Shown here: positions 24,733-33,668 of the stretch, piece after piece
How positions within the stretch are numbered: position 1 is the first letter of the stretch
Layout of the letters: each line of letters begins with the position of its first letter
Source: Planctomycetales bacterium
Lineage (GTDB): Bacteria; Planctomycetota; Planctomycetia; Planctomycetales; Planctomycetaceae
NCBI GenBank assembly: GCA_028285345.1
Contig: JANQPT010000041.1
Coordinates: 1 to 64,000, forward strand
Length of the DNA: 64,000 bases
Direction: 5' to 3'
The notes under the pieces: model-generated
The model's input: the letters and a program-made list of their open reading frames with translations, nothing else
Told to the model about the DNA's origin: nothing
The model's database searches: none
Translations under genes and position numbers: made by a program

Positions 24733-26181
24733 ATGAATTTTCGGCCACGAATCTTAACCGTCTGTTGCACGCTATCGCTCTTCTGTCTGACATCTCTGGC
24801 TGCGTACGGAGCGGATGCAAAACCCGCACCGCACCGCACCGCACTCGACGAATACGTCCATAAACAGGACGGTGCGTTTGAGTGGAAAGTGGTGCACACC
24901 ATCACCGACGCCGAAGCCGGTGTCAAAGTCCACCTGGTCGACCTCAAGTCGCAGCGCTGGCGGACGAAAGACGAGGTCAATCGCACCGTCTGGCAGCACT
25001 GGCTGACGGTCGTGGTGCCTGATGAGGTCGTGACCAACAAGGGATTCTTGATGATCGGCGGCGGACGGAACGGCCGCAAGGAATTGCCGAAACCGAACGA
25101 TATGACGGTCAAAATCGCGCTGGCATCCAAGTCGGTCGTGGCGGAGTTGGGCCAAGTTCCCAATCAGTCGCTGATCTTTCATGGAGACGGCAAAGAGCGG
25201 GTCGAGGACGACCTGATCGGCTACACATGGGACCAGTTCCTGAAGACGGGCGACAAAAACTGGCCTGCCCGCAACCCGATGGTGAAAAGTGCCGTCCGCG
25301 CCATGGACGCCATTACCGAACTCATGGCATCTCCCAAAGGGGGGCAAATCGAGGTCAACGAATTCGTGGTCGCTGGCGGTTCCAAACGGGGTTGGACGAC
25401 TTGGATCACCGGTGCCGTCGACAAACGGGTCGTGGCCATTGTGCCGATTGTGATCGACGTGCTCAACGTCAACACTTCGATGAAGCACCACTTCGCCGCC
25501 TATGGATTCTGGGCGCCGGCAGTGGGTGATTATTTCCGGCACAAGATTATGCAGCGGATGGACGATCCCAAGCTCGATGCGCTGTACAGCCTGGTCGATC
25601 CTTTCTCGTACCGCGACCGGCTGACGATGCCCAAATTCATCGTCAATGCCAGCGGCGACCAGTTCTTCCTGCCCGATTCGTCACAGTTTTACTTCGATGA
25701 ATTGAAGGGAGAGAAGCACCTCCGCTACGTCCCGAATGCCGACCACTCCCTCCGGGACACCGATGCCCTCCAGTCGATTATCGCGTTTTATATGATGATT
25801 ATTCACAACAAGCCGCGGCCGGAATTTGACTGGACCTTCGAGGACGACGGTTCGATCGTGGTGAAGCCGACTGAGCAGACTCCCGCCGTCGTCAAGTTGT
25901 GGCATGCCCACAACCCCCAGGCGCGTGATTTTCGCGTCGAGTCCTTGGGACGTAAGTATCAGGAGAAAGAGTTGACCGCCAACAGCAAGGGCGAATACGT
26001 CGCACGCATCGCTCAGCCGAAATCAGGTTGGTCCGCTTTCTTCGTCGAACTGACCTACGACACTGGATTCGACATCCCGCTGAAGTTCACCACGGCGGTC
26101 CGCGTGTTGCCGGACGTGCTGCCCTACTCCGACCGTGATCCGCTGACCGGTAAACTGGGCAAAAAACCTCGGCGCGACTAA
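24733..26181 (+). CDS. PhoPQ-activated pathogenicity-related (PqaA-like) exported protein
   Basis: ATG 24733 opens 482 residues with a signal peptide (TVCCTLSLFCLTSLAAYGAD). The rest matches the PqaA family, an alpha/beta hydrolase-like fold with the segment VVAGGSKRGWTTW as nucleophile elbow (Ser in GGSKRG), PKFIVNASGDQFFLPDS and a His in PNADHSLRDT. The name derives from a Salmonella gene; its role in environmental bacteria is unknown and may be polysaccharide or ester hydrolysis outside the cytoplasm. A strong hairpin follows. Confidence 0.8.
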   Translation: MNFRPRILTVCCTLSLFCLTSLAAYGADAKPAPHRTALDEYVHKQDGAFEWKVVHTITDAEAGVKVHLVDLKSQRWRTKDEVNRTVWQHWLTVVVPDEVVTNKGFLMIGGGRNGRKELPKPNDMTVKIALASKSVVAELGQVPNQSLIFHGDGKERVEDDLIGYTWDQFLKTGDKNWPARNPMVKSAVRAMDAITELMASPKGGQIEVNEFVVAGGSKRGWTTWITGAVDKRVVAIVPIVIDVLNVNTSMKHHFAAYGFWAPAVGDYFRHKIMQRMDDPKLDALYSLVDPFSYRDRLTMPKFIVNASGDQFFLPDSSQFYFDELKGEKHLRYVPNADHSLRDTDALQSIIAFYMMIIHNKPRPEFDWTFEDDGSIVVKPTEQTPAVVKLWHAHNPQARDFRVESLGRKYQEKELTANSKGEYVARIAQPKSGWSAFFVELTYDTGFDIPLKFTTAVRVLPDVLPYSDRDPLTGKLGKKPRRD

Positions 26182-26207
26182 AATCAGACGAGTGTTGATC
26201 CCCCGTC

Positions 26208-26230
26208 AACCCCCGGCTTCGCCGGGGGTT
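26208..26230 (+). terminator. Hairpin with T-rich tail after the PqaA-like gene
   Basis: Perfect 10-nt arms AACCCCCGGC and GCCGGGGGTT close over a TTC loop and are followed by CTTTATT. This looks like an intrinsic terminator for the gene ending at 26181, although the same core palindrome appears at 7966 and 11187. Confidence 0.5.
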
Positions 26231-26253
26231 CTTTATTCGTACAGGACCAAAAC

Positions 26254-26973
26254 ATGCCCCCTACCGACGACGACCGCATCTATCTGCACAAACACACCCG
26301 CCGTGAATTTCGCGAGCGCATGCAGGCGGGCGAACTGAAAGTCTGCATCATCCCCGTCGCCGCAACAGAGCAACACCTGGAACATTTGGCGATGGAGCAC
26401 GACTGGCGGAGCGTGATGCACGTCGCGTCGGAGGTCGCGCGCCGCACGCAGCCGTATTGCCTGGTCGCCCCGTCGATGAGCATCGGCATCAGCGAGCATC
26501 ACATGCGGCACATCGGCACACTGACGGCGATGCCGGGCAGCTGGCTGGGGGTCCTGTTCGACACGATTCGCAGCATACACCACGCCGGCTTTGAGAATAT
26601 CCTGGTGCTCAACGGCCACGGCGGGAATGTCGATCCCTGTAACGGCGTCTGGCGGCAATTCCAACAACGGCTGGAAATCAACCTGCAGTTTTACCCCTAT
26701 TGGGATTTCCTACCCGAAGAAATCGTCGCCGAGCAGATGAAAACCGGCCGCTGGCCCGGACACGCGCAGGAATTCGAAACCGCCTTCGCGCTACACGCCT
26801 TCCCGGAGAACGTCCGCCACGACGCGATGCAGGACCAGGAGGACAAAGAACCGCTCTCCGCGACCGCCGAAGCGGGCGCGATCATGATCGAAGCGATTGT
26901 CGAGCGAATCACCGACCACGTCCGCGGCATGGCGGACGGCACCAACGTGTGGGAGGTGCCAGAGTTTCATTGA
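26254..26973 (+). CDS. Creatininase family protein
   Basis: This 239-residue protein belongs to the creatininase/amidohydrolase family of metal-dependent hydrolases. Metal-binding motifs are visible: PVAATEQHLEHL near residue 34, a central Asp/His stretch, LNGHGGN near 126-132, and ETAFALH with the downstream Glu. Members hydrolyse cyclic amides such as creatinine or FAPy-type purine products; the substrate here is unknown. It starts 24 nt after the hairpin. The dispersed 25-nt repeat begins just 14 nt after its stop. Confidence 0.8.
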   Translation: MPPTDDDRIYLHKHTRREFRERMQAGELKVCIIPVAATEQHLEHLAMEHDWRSVMHVASEVARRTQPYCLVAPSMSIGISEHHMRHIGTLTAMPGSWLGVLFDTIRSIHHAGFENILVLNGHGGNVDPCNGVWRQFQQRLEINLQFYPYWDFLPEEIVAEQMKTGRWPGHAQEFETAFALHAFPENVRHDAMQDQEDKEPLSATAEAGAIMIEAIVERITDHVRGMADGTNVWEVPEFH

Positions 26974-26986
26974 CGGTTTTTGTTCA

Positions 26987-27011
26987 CCACGGAGTCACGG
27001 AGGACACGGAG
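26987..27011 (+). repeat. 25-nt dispersed repeat, left copy
   Basis: The unit reads CCACGGAGTCACGGAGG followed by ACACGGAG. An inverted copy with one mismatch sits at 29345-29369. Together they bracket the low-G+C segment that holds three unrecognised minus-strand genes. Confidence 0.75.
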
Positions 27012-27055
27012 TTTTTCACGATCCTTCGTAGTCCTCCACTGGCAATACCAGTTGG

Positions 27056-27454
27056 TCACCCTGATGACTTCAGAATGTAAATCAAAATGTTTTGGAAATC
27101 AGGCGATTGCAGCGGATAGGACACCTCATCAACATAGTCGAGAGGCTTTCCGGCATAAATTTTTACGATTGACCTATCGCTGTCCAGACTGATCGTCGAC
27201 GCGTCATTGCTATTGAGGAAAACTTCACGGTCTTTTTCGGGCATGCAGTTATAGAGCTCCGAATCGATAGACGCGTCGCGAGTGAAATAATCACGAAACT
27301 GCTGATCGACTTCGTCGACTCCTCGTTCGAGAAACTCCGTCTCCGACATTCTGATCATCGGACCTGTCGCGCGGTTGCAAATCTCATCCCATCCGAACGT
27401 CACTATTGTGATTTCCCCGGTCGTTCGATTGCGGAAAACCTTCGTCATGGGCAT
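27056..27454 (-). CDS. Hypothetical protein in accessory segment
   Basis: ATG 27454 (or 27448) gives 132 residues, acidic and soluble, beginning MPMTKVFRNRTTGEITIV. No motif or family recognised. Its G+C is visibly lower than that of flanking metabolic genes, in keeping with an acquired segment. Confidence 0.5.
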   Translation of the reverse strand: MPMTKVFRNRTTGEITIVTFGWDEICNRATGPMIRMSETEFLERGVDEVDQQFRDYFTRDASIDSELYNCMPEKDREVFLNSNDASTISLDSDRSIVKIYAGKPLDYVDEVSYPLQSPDFQNILIYILKSSG

Positions 27455-27707
27455 GCGTCGCACCCTGAAAGCCGGAGATTGTGCTCGCGCCAAGAGGTCA
27501 ATTAGAGCTCAGTTCAGTGATCGAAAACGCTGTATGCGAAGTGGAACGCCTCACGCACGAAATCCACAACATTTACCAAATCTAACATTCAAGTGATTAG
27601 ATGACGCCCTCGATCCTGAGCTCCCGCTTGGGAATGCATTTTCACGGTTCTCTGCTTCAAGCACTCGGATTTTCAAACCGGCGTTTCAGAATTTGCAAAA
27701 ATCGCAA

Positions 27708-28658
27708 TCAGGCCAACTCTGCCAAGGATTTTCTCGCCGATTCGGGATCTTCAATAACCGCCAGCATCAACTGATCGAGCGACTGTGGGTCGAGACGCGC
27801 AACATGCATTAGTTTTTCAGGCAGCGCGGTGTTTGCTGGGAGTACGGACAAAAATCGCCGCCAAATTTCCGCCCCGGTTTGTAACATCCAAGTTTCGTAT
27901 TCCAGTTGATCTGCTTCTGTCGTCGCCAATTCATATGTCGCTTCGTCTAACGTGTTAAGACCGTGCAGACAAATCAGTTCCGCGGTCCCTTTGACAAGTT
28001 CGTGTACGAGTAGCGGAAAAAACCAAGACTTGGCAGTGACGATAAATTTCCCGTTGCGAAGTTGGACGCCACCATAGCCAACGACTGCCGAACGTACCAT
28101 TCGCCCGATGATGGTTTTCGGCCTGCGGATATTTCCAAAGGCAACATTCCTGGTTAATTCGGCATCGAGTCGCTCAGTTTCAATGCCCCAAATCATTGAT
28201 GTGGCCTTCTCGGCTATTCGAGCAAGTTCTTGATTAATACCACGTTCTGCCCAGACCAGCCGAACAATCATCCAATGCAATTGTAGATAGTGGAAGACGG
28301 GCAGCCCAATGATTCCCTTTTTCCATCCGCGGGAAATTAGATCACGTTTAGAAGCACGGTAGATCTCAATTCCATGTTCGGCCAGCAATTTGTGATTGTG
28401 GAATGGATGGCTGGGACGACCGGTTCTTTTCCAGAATCGCGAAGGCAACCCAAAAAACAATGGCATGTCACCTATCATGTAATTCAGGTGTAAGCTGATG
28501 GCCGCTTTGTCATAGAGTTTCGTCAGGCCAGGACGGATGGCTTCCAAATCTTCTCGTACCAAGTGATGCGCCGAAAGAAAGGTGTGTGAGGCGGCGCCTT
28601 GAATCATCCAGTTGAGAGTCAGCCTCTTGTTGATTTGCTGTTGAAGCTCATCGCACAT
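27708..28658 (-). CDS. Hypothetical protein of about 316 residues
   Basis: ATG 28658 (MCDELQQQINKRL) is preferred; the frame stays open upstream with a plausible peptide, so a TTG near 28720 is possible. The product is helical, rich in Leu and basic residues, with a conserved-looking block FPLLVHELVKGTAELICLHG near residue 220 and a C-terminal helix-rich domain. No signal peptide. I do not recognise the family. Lower G+C than neighbours suggests horizontal origin. Confidence 0.5.
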   Translation of the reverse strand: MCDELQQQINKRLTLNWMIQGAASHTFLSAHHLVREDLEAIRPGLTKLYDKAAISLHLNYMIGDMPLFFGLPSRFWKRTGRPSHPFHNHKLLAEHGIEIYRASKRDLISRGWKKGIIGLPVFHYLQLHWMIVRLVWAERGINQELARIAEKATSMIWGIETERLDAELTRNVAFGNIRRPKTIIGRMVRSAVVGYGGVQLRNGKFIVTAKSWFFPLLVHELVKGTAELICLHGLNTLDEATYELATTEADQLEYETWMLQTGAEIWRRFLSVLPANTALPEKLMHVARLDPQSLDQLMLAVIEDPESARKSLAELA

Positions 28659-28788
28659 GGATTTTTGAACCGGTTTAGGAATACGATTCCCGACGAGTGA
28701 GACACCTGCAAATCCGCGCAAACAAATACGTCCGAAGTCTCTCGCACCCCCATTCTCCGAGACAAGCCTAGAATGCGAATTGACGCAA

Positions 28789-28989
28789 TTATGCTTTAGG
28801 CTGCGGCTCAGGGCGACCTTCAGGCCAACTGGGATTGAAGGGATCCAGACCAGGTTTCGGTGCCGTTGGTGCTGGAACTGGGGCAGGCGAGGGATAAGTC
28901 TCAGGCTCTTGTGTCGGAGCTTGCGGAAGCGTCTCCGGAACCGTTGAAGCACTGGGGCCGAGATGGGCTAAAACGCGATCTGTCGTCAT
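28789..28989 (-). CDS. Small proline-rich protein
   Basis: ATG 28989 (or GTG/ATG at 29013) gives 66 residues ending PQPKA. The chain starts MTTDRVLAHLGPSAS and then is dominated by Pro, Glu, Thr and Ala (PETLPQAPTQEPETYPSPAP), a pattern of a flexible linker or low-complexity peptide. It lies upstream of the 316-residue protein on the same strand, 130 nt apart, and could be a partner or a chance frame. Confidence 0.35.
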   Translation of the reverse strand: MTTDRVLAHLGPSASTVPETLPQAPTQEPETYPSPAPVPAPTAPKPGLDPFNPSWPEGRPEPQPKA

Positions 28990-29062
28990 AATGTTTGGAG
29001 CTAGAGGAGCCACTTCTCGATTTTGTGAGTTAGCCTACCCCACATTGCGCAGGAAGTTCATG

Positions 29063-29129
29063 TAACATTACATTAACAATAAACTTGTAATGTTATACGA
29101 AATCGGCATTAGTTTGTGAAGCCGATTTC
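29063..29129. repeat. Two adjacent perfect hairpins
   Basis: TAACATTACA (29063-29072) pairs with TGTAATGTTA (29086-29095) over a 13-nt loop. GAAATCGGC (29099-29107) pairs with GCCGATTTC (29121-29129) over a 13-nt loop. Equal loop length and close spacing are notable. They lie 74-140 nt upstream of the start of the minus-strand proline-rich gene. Confidence 0.6.
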
Positions 29130-29344
29130 TAGCTGTCTTTTACTCTCCGTAGGCTTTGTCGTGTGAGCATGATGCTCTGGACGGCATTCTCCTCAAACAC
29201 ATACTCGGTAACATTTTGTTCTAACGCCATAACAGACGCGTGCTGCGCCTTTTCAATCAAGATTGCATGACAACACGAAGCGGAGCTTCAAGAATTCGCG
29301 TTCCCAATCTCCGATCTGGGAACCCGTGAGCGTTTTGAGTGCGC

Positions 29345-29369
29345 CTCCGTCTCCTCCGTGACTCCGTGG
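29345..29369 (-). repeat. 25-nt dispersed repeat, right copy (inverted)
   Basis: This is the reverse complement of the repeat at 26987-27011 with one mismatch out of 25. It ends 13 nt before the 3' end of the ABC permease gene on the minus strand. Confidence 0.75.
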
Positions 29370-29382
29370 CAAACAAACCCAC

Positions 29383-31698
29383 TCAAAAATCCTTCCGCTC
29401 AATATACAAACAGGTCAGCCCCAGCATCACCGCCAAGAATGCCAAGTTGCTCCAGATCGGCGTCCAGATGTCGATCGGCGCCCGCTCCGCCTGCAGGTTA
29501 TCCTCCTGATCGCCGACCACCGCCGCCGATTTCTGCTCCAGCAGCAGATAAGCCACCACGTTGTCCAGTTCGCCCGGCTTGGGAAATACTGTATAGATCG
29601 GCTTGACGACGTAACGATAGACCAACTCTAACGTCTCGCTCGGGGCCTCATATTGCTCAGCGATCTCCCACGAGCCGGGTTCGTAGGCGGTCACCCGTGG
29701 GAAGCGGTCCGCCGCGAGGAGTTGGCCTGCCTCATTGAATGCGGCAGTGGAGATGTCGCCTTGGCCCAGCAAACCCGCATCGACCTCACGGTTGTTTTCG
29801 GCGTCGTACAAAGAGAGTTTGCGGTTGTGGAACAAAACGGCGATCCAACGCCCGTCGGGCGACGTGCTGATCAAGCGCGGTTCGTTCTTGCCGAATGGAC
29901 GATAGCTGCCGGTTTGTTTCAGCGTGTCGGCCTCAAAGAGTAGGACTTCTCCGCTCTTTGCGGCGAGGATGACTTTCTCGCCCGTCGTTGCGATCAGGGC
30001 AGCTCCGTCTTCCGGAGTCTCAGTCTCCTGCGCGACTTCAAAACGTCCCTCGGGCAGGTGCTCCAATACGGCCAATTTTCCCCGTGAATAAACTGCAAAA
30101 GTATCGCTCTGGGCGTCGTAGCCGGCCGAGAACGGTTGCGACCATGATTGGCCCTTAGCCGGACCAATGGTGACAAACTTGCCGACTTTTTTCTTGTCCG
30201 CGAAGTCGAGGCCGAATAACAACCACGGCTTGTGTTCATAAGTTGGATCGCCTTCGAAACGAAACAATCCGGAAGTACCAGCGGTGAGGATCCGGCCATC
30301 AGAATTGATCAACACCGACTGCGTCCCGTGGGGCGATGTGACACCGGTGACCCTCCGCCAGTCTTCGTCGCGCTTGCCCACCGCCAACTTGCCCGCCCCG
30401 CCGAAGGTGGGAAAACCGGGTGTAACGGAGCTGATGGCAACGAGTTGGTCGGCCTGGGCGTCATACACCGGGCCGACCATCGGATATGCAAACCCAAACG
30501 GCACATGTCCGCCCTGCTGGCCCTGGAACACTTGTCGCCAACCGTTTGCCCGCGGCTGCCACTGAAACACGTCCCCCGACTTGTTGGCCCCTAAGAGCGT
30601 GTCGCCGGCCGGAACGATCACCGCAAACCGTTTCGAATTCAGTGCAAACGATTCAATAGCGCCCTTCGTCGTGCCGACGACAAAACAGGCCGCCCAAAAC
30701 AGAATCGCCATCACGACACAGACGACAGCGTTTCTCCAGACGACTCCGGCAAAAGCCGACACTGAGTAATAAATCGAGAACAGAAACAAAAAGACCGGGA
30801 TACAGAGCAGCAGCCGGTTGCTCCAGATGTCAAACCGCAGCCCTAAATACAGCCACAGGCCGACGATGAGATAGGCGGCATTGAGCAGGATGAACGCGCA
30901 CCCGCCTACGAACTTCGTCAAAAACAGCAGCGAGCGCGACAGCGGCTTGCTCAGCAGCAGATCGATGGAGCCCGGCTCGAACGTTTGCGGGATGATCGAC
31001 GCCGAGACGAGGATCGCCACGAACACGCCGATCGCGCCGACCAAGAACGACATGACGATCATCAGCACGTTTTTCACGCCTTGCTGCGTCTGATCGCGGT
31101 CCATCGGCAGCGGGTCCCCCAACTCGTAGCCGAAGTACACAAGTTGTCCCGCCGAATTCGGTGCCTTTACGATGTCGGTGGAGTAGGCGGCCTGCAGCGC
31201 CAGCCGGTTCAGCCGCCGCAACTCTTTCCCGGACAGATTGTCGATCCCTCGTTCCTGCAGCTGCGCCGCCTCATCGTTCAGCGAATAGCCTTTCCAGGCC
31301 TCCTCATTATAAAAATCGGCGCGATCCAGCAGCGCGTTTAACTCGCTGATTAACCGCGACATGAGCTCAAACTCGTTTATGGGCGAATCGTCTTCGTCGG
31401 ACGGGGCTTGTGCCGCGTTCAGTTGTTCAATGTCCGACTGCAAATCCTCACTCAGCATGGGCCAAATTGTTCGGCCGGGCGTAAGTTTGGCCGCCGTTCC
31501 TTGCGCGGAGAGTTTCTGCGCAAACTCGACTCCTGCGCGGATGTCACGGCGATGCAATGTCGACGCCAGTTCTTCCCGGATTCCCAATGGGGCTAACGCT
31601 AACAACAGCAGCGTTGTCAGGATCAGCAAGATCCAGAGCACGCGCGACGAAAGCGCTTCGCGAAAAGAGTCCTTGATGACGGCCAGATACGCTTTCAT
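29383..31698 (-). CDS. ABC-2 type permease with large beta-propeller insertion
   Basis: The 771-residue protein starts with MKAYLAVIKDSFREALSSRV, a hallmark ABC-2 permease N-terminus, with helices near 20-42, about 215-240, 260-290, 295-320 and 330-350, and a last helix near 745-762 (NLAFLAVMLGLTCLYI). Between the fifth and last helices is a domain of about 350 residues with WD/PQQ-like repeats such as ISTSPDGRWIAVLF, LLAADRFPRVTAY and LINSDGRILTAG, consistent with a beta-propeller, presumably outside the membrane. It overlaps its ATPase gene by four bases. Substrate unknown. Confidence 0.8.
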   Translation of the reverse strand: MKAYLAVIKDSFREALSSRVLWILLILTTLLLLALAPLGIREELASTLHRRDIRAGVEFAQKLSAQGTAAKLTPGRTIWPMLSEDLQSDIEQLNAAQAPSDEDDSPINEFELMSRLISELNALLDRADFYNEEAWKGYSLNDEAAQLQERGIDNLSGKELRRLNRLALQAAYSTDIVKAPNSAGQLVYFGYELGDPLPMDRDQTQQGVKNVLMIVMSFLVGAIGVFVAILVSASIIPQTFEPGSIDLLLSKPLSRSLLFLTKFVGGCAFILLNAAYLIVGLWLYLGLRFDIWSNRLLLCIPVFLFLFSIYYSVSAFAGVVWRNAVVCVVMAILFWAACFVVGTTKGAIESFALNSKRFAVIVPAGDTLLGANKSGDVFQWQPRANGWRQVFQGQQGGHVPFGFAYPMVGPVYDAQADQLVAISSVTPGFPTFGGAGKLAVGKRDEDWRRVTGVTSPHGTQSVLINSDGRILTAGTSGLFRFEGDPTYEHKPWLLFGLDFADKKKVGKFVTIGPAKGQSWSQPFSAGYDAQSDTFAVYSRGKLAVLEHLPEGRFEVAQETETPEDGAALIATTGEKVILAAKSGEVLLFEADTLKQTGSYRPFGKNEPRLISTSPDGRWIAVLFHNRKLSLYDAENNREVDAGLLGQGDISTAAFNEAGQLLAADRFPRVTAYEPGSWEIAEQYEAPSETLELVYRYVVKPIYTVFPKPGELDNVVAYLLLEQKSAAVVGDQEDNLQAERAPIDIWTPIWSNLAFLAVMLGLTCLYIERKDF

Positions 31699-32708
31699 GA
31701 TTCGTCACCGAAGCTGGTAATCTCGGTTGGTTCGTCGGACTGCGCGATTTCGCCGCGTTTTGATTGTGCCCGTACCAGTTGCAGGAAGGCCTCCTCGAGT
31801 GTCAGCCGGTGCGGCGTCATCGAACAGATGCCGATCCCGGCAGCACGTATGCGATCCAGGGCTCGGTTGACTTCCGATTGTCCGTTCAGCATTAGCGCGA
31901 TCTTGTAGCGATTTCCCCCGATCGGACTCCATGACGCGATCAACGCGGGATCGATCGACTTGCGGAGGAGCGACTCCTCACCCTCCAGCACGAATACTAC
32001 GTCCGTACTCGAAATTGCGGTCAGTTCCTCGACATTTCCGATGTGCCGCACCGAACCTTTTTCCAGGATGACCACGCGATCGCAGACCAACTCCACTTCC
32101 TGCAGCATGTGGCTGTTGAGAAAGATTGATTTGCCTTCGTCTTTGAGCCGGCTGAGAATCTCCCGGATTTCCGCGCGGCCGACGGGATCGACGCCGTCGG
32201 TTGGTTCATCCAGGATCAGTAACTCCGGATTGTGCAACATGGCCTGCGCCAGCCCCAGACGCTGCAACATCCCCTTGGAGTACTTCTTGACAGACGTTTT
32301 GCCCCATTCGCCCAAGCCGACTAGGGACAACAGTTCGCCGCGGCGGGCCTTCGTATCAGAGACGGAAACGCCGCTCAGACTACCGTAATACTCAAGGGCG
32401 GAATTGCCGTTTAGATGGTGTGGGATCCTGTGATTCTCCGGCAGATAGCCGACGCGCCGGCGCCCGTGCCGTTTTCCCGCCGGAAGGCCCAACAATGTTG
32501 CCGACCCGCCGGATTTGCGGACGATTCCCAACAGGATCTTGATCATCGTCGTCTTGCCGGCGCCGTTGGGACCGAGCAATCCGAAGACTTCGCCCGGCTT
32601 GACTTCGAAGCTCACGCCTTTGAGGGCGTCAATTCTTCGCCGCCGAAGCATGCCGTCGCGGTACGTTTTTCGCAGGTCGTTGACGATTACTAGAGAATCA
32701 TCGTTCAT
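31695..32708 (-). CDS. ABC-2 transporter ATP-binding protein
   Basis: This ATPase of 337 residues powers the adjacent permease. It has Walker A GPNGAGKTT, Q-loop region GYLPEN, signature YSKGMLQRLGLAQ, Walker B LLILDEPTDGVDP and H-loop LNSHMLQE. It belongs to the group with NatA/CcmA-like exporters. The stop codon overlaps the permease start (ATGA). A C-terminal extension of about 95 residues resembles the regulatory domain of such ATPases. Confidence 0.9.
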   Translation of the reverse strand: MNDDSLVIVNDLRKTYRDGMLRRRRIDALKGVSFEVKPGEVFGLLGPNGAGKTTMIKILLGIVRKSGGSATLLGLPAGKRHGRRRVGYLPENHRIPHHLNGNSALEYYGSLSGVSVSDTKARRGELLSLVGLGEWGKTSVKKYSKGMLQRLGLAQAMLHNPELLILDEPTDGVDPVGRAEIREILSRLKDEGKSIFLNSHMLQEVELVCDRVVILEKGSVRHIGNVEELTAISSTDVVFVLEGEESLLRKSIDPALIASWSPIGGNRYKIALMLNGQSEVNRALDRIRAAGIGICSMTPHRLTLEEAFLQLVRAQSKRGEIAQSDEPTEITSFGDES

Positions 32709-32868
32709 GGCGGTTCATTCGAGGGTCAGTGCGGCGGCTTTGTGAAATCTCCGCTCCGCGATTTACATTGCGGGCGTTCTTCAATGAGGTTGTTCGTCGG
32801 CGAAGGAGAAAAATTGGCAATGCCGGCTTGATTTGGATACGAATGCAGGCTTGCGGCGGCAGTCGTCG

Positions 32869-33582
32869 TCAGCATTTGATCGTCTTGCGCTTTCGTCCGA
32901 CCCTCCCCATGGATTCCATTTTCTCAATGTACTCCGACGCGAGCGGAACTTTACAGGAAGTCTCTCCCATGTCGACCGAAACTTGCCCGATTTTTTTGGC
33001 GGCCGTTTTCGCGGCTTTGAGCAGCGGAGTGACATAGCCGCCCACGGAAATCACAAACCCGTTCATAGCGTACCGCACGCGGTTGGGGGCCGCGTCGATA
33101 TCTTGAGGAACGGTCCGTAACAGTTCGCGAATCTCTTTCAGGTCCAATTCGTCATCTGGCTTGGAGGCCACGATGCCCGCGTAGGTCGCCCAACCGCTTG
33201 ACCCGATCGACTCTTTCTTCGAGCGGATCCATTTCAGTGCCAAACTTTGCGCCGAGCGGTGTTCGACGGCGACACCCGGAACGGTGTACTCCGAGAGCAG
33301 ATACCAAGTTGCGGCTTTGGCCCAAGTCTCGATGAGCCGCTTGGTCATGAGCGATCCGTCGACAATCACTCCCGCCAAGTACATCGCGTCAGAGTTTCCG
33401 GTGTCATACAGCTCATAAGCGAGCTCCTGCCGCCCTTTGAGTTTCTTGGCAATGCGCTTGATGTCGGCGATCTTGACGCCGTACATCTGATCCGCAGGAG
33501 CCCCGTGCCGAGTGTAGATCTTCCGCGTCTGTGCCGTCCCGCACTTCTTAAGTTCCTGCATCACTTGTTGCACGTTTTGCAT
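32869..33582 (-). CDS. AlkD-like DNA alkylation repair protein
   Basis: ATG 33582, with GGAGC just upstream, gives 237 residues; the longer frame to 33684 runs into the terminator region. Helical HEAT-like repeats (TRKIYTRHGAPADQMYGVKI, LAYELYDTGNSDAMYLAG, WYLLSEYTVPG) match the DNA alkylation repair family of AlkC/AlkD glycosylases, which remove N3- and N7-alkylpurines. The C-terminus is basic (GRKRKT), suited to DNA binding. Confidence 0.8.
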   Translation of the reverse strand: MQNVQQVMQELKKCGTAQTRKIYTRHGAPADQMYGVKIADIKRIAKKLKGRQELAYELYDTGNSDAMYLAGVIVDGSLMTKRLIETWAKAATWYLLSEYTVPGVAVEHRSAQSLALKWIRSKKESIGSSGWATYAGIVASKPDDELDLKEIRELLRTVPQDIDAAPNRVRYAMNGFVISVGGYVTPLLKAAKTAAKKIGQVSVDMGETSCKVPLASEYIEKMESMGRVGRKRKTIKC

Positions 33583-33668
33583 GGGGGCTCCTCTGGTGCG
33601 ATCACGGTATCCTGTATGGACCCCGGAGTTCAACCCCGCAACGCGATTCACGTTCCCGTGAAGTAAAA

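Larger units (their letters stand above)
28990..29382. other. Gene-free end of the accessory segment
   Basis: No credible gene is seen. Two neighbouring hairpins (29063-29095 and 29099-29129) lie upstream of the minus-strand genes and could form their promoter or operator region. AT-rich sequence continues to about 29200. The inverted copy of the 25-nt repeat closes the segment at 29345-29369. Confidence 0.4.

Noticed and set aside
28661-28952. N-terminal extension of the unknown 316-residue protein from 28952
   Set aside because: The first 60 residues are very Arg/Gln/His-rich and overlap the proline-rich frame; ATG 28658 is preferred, although part of the extension could be real.
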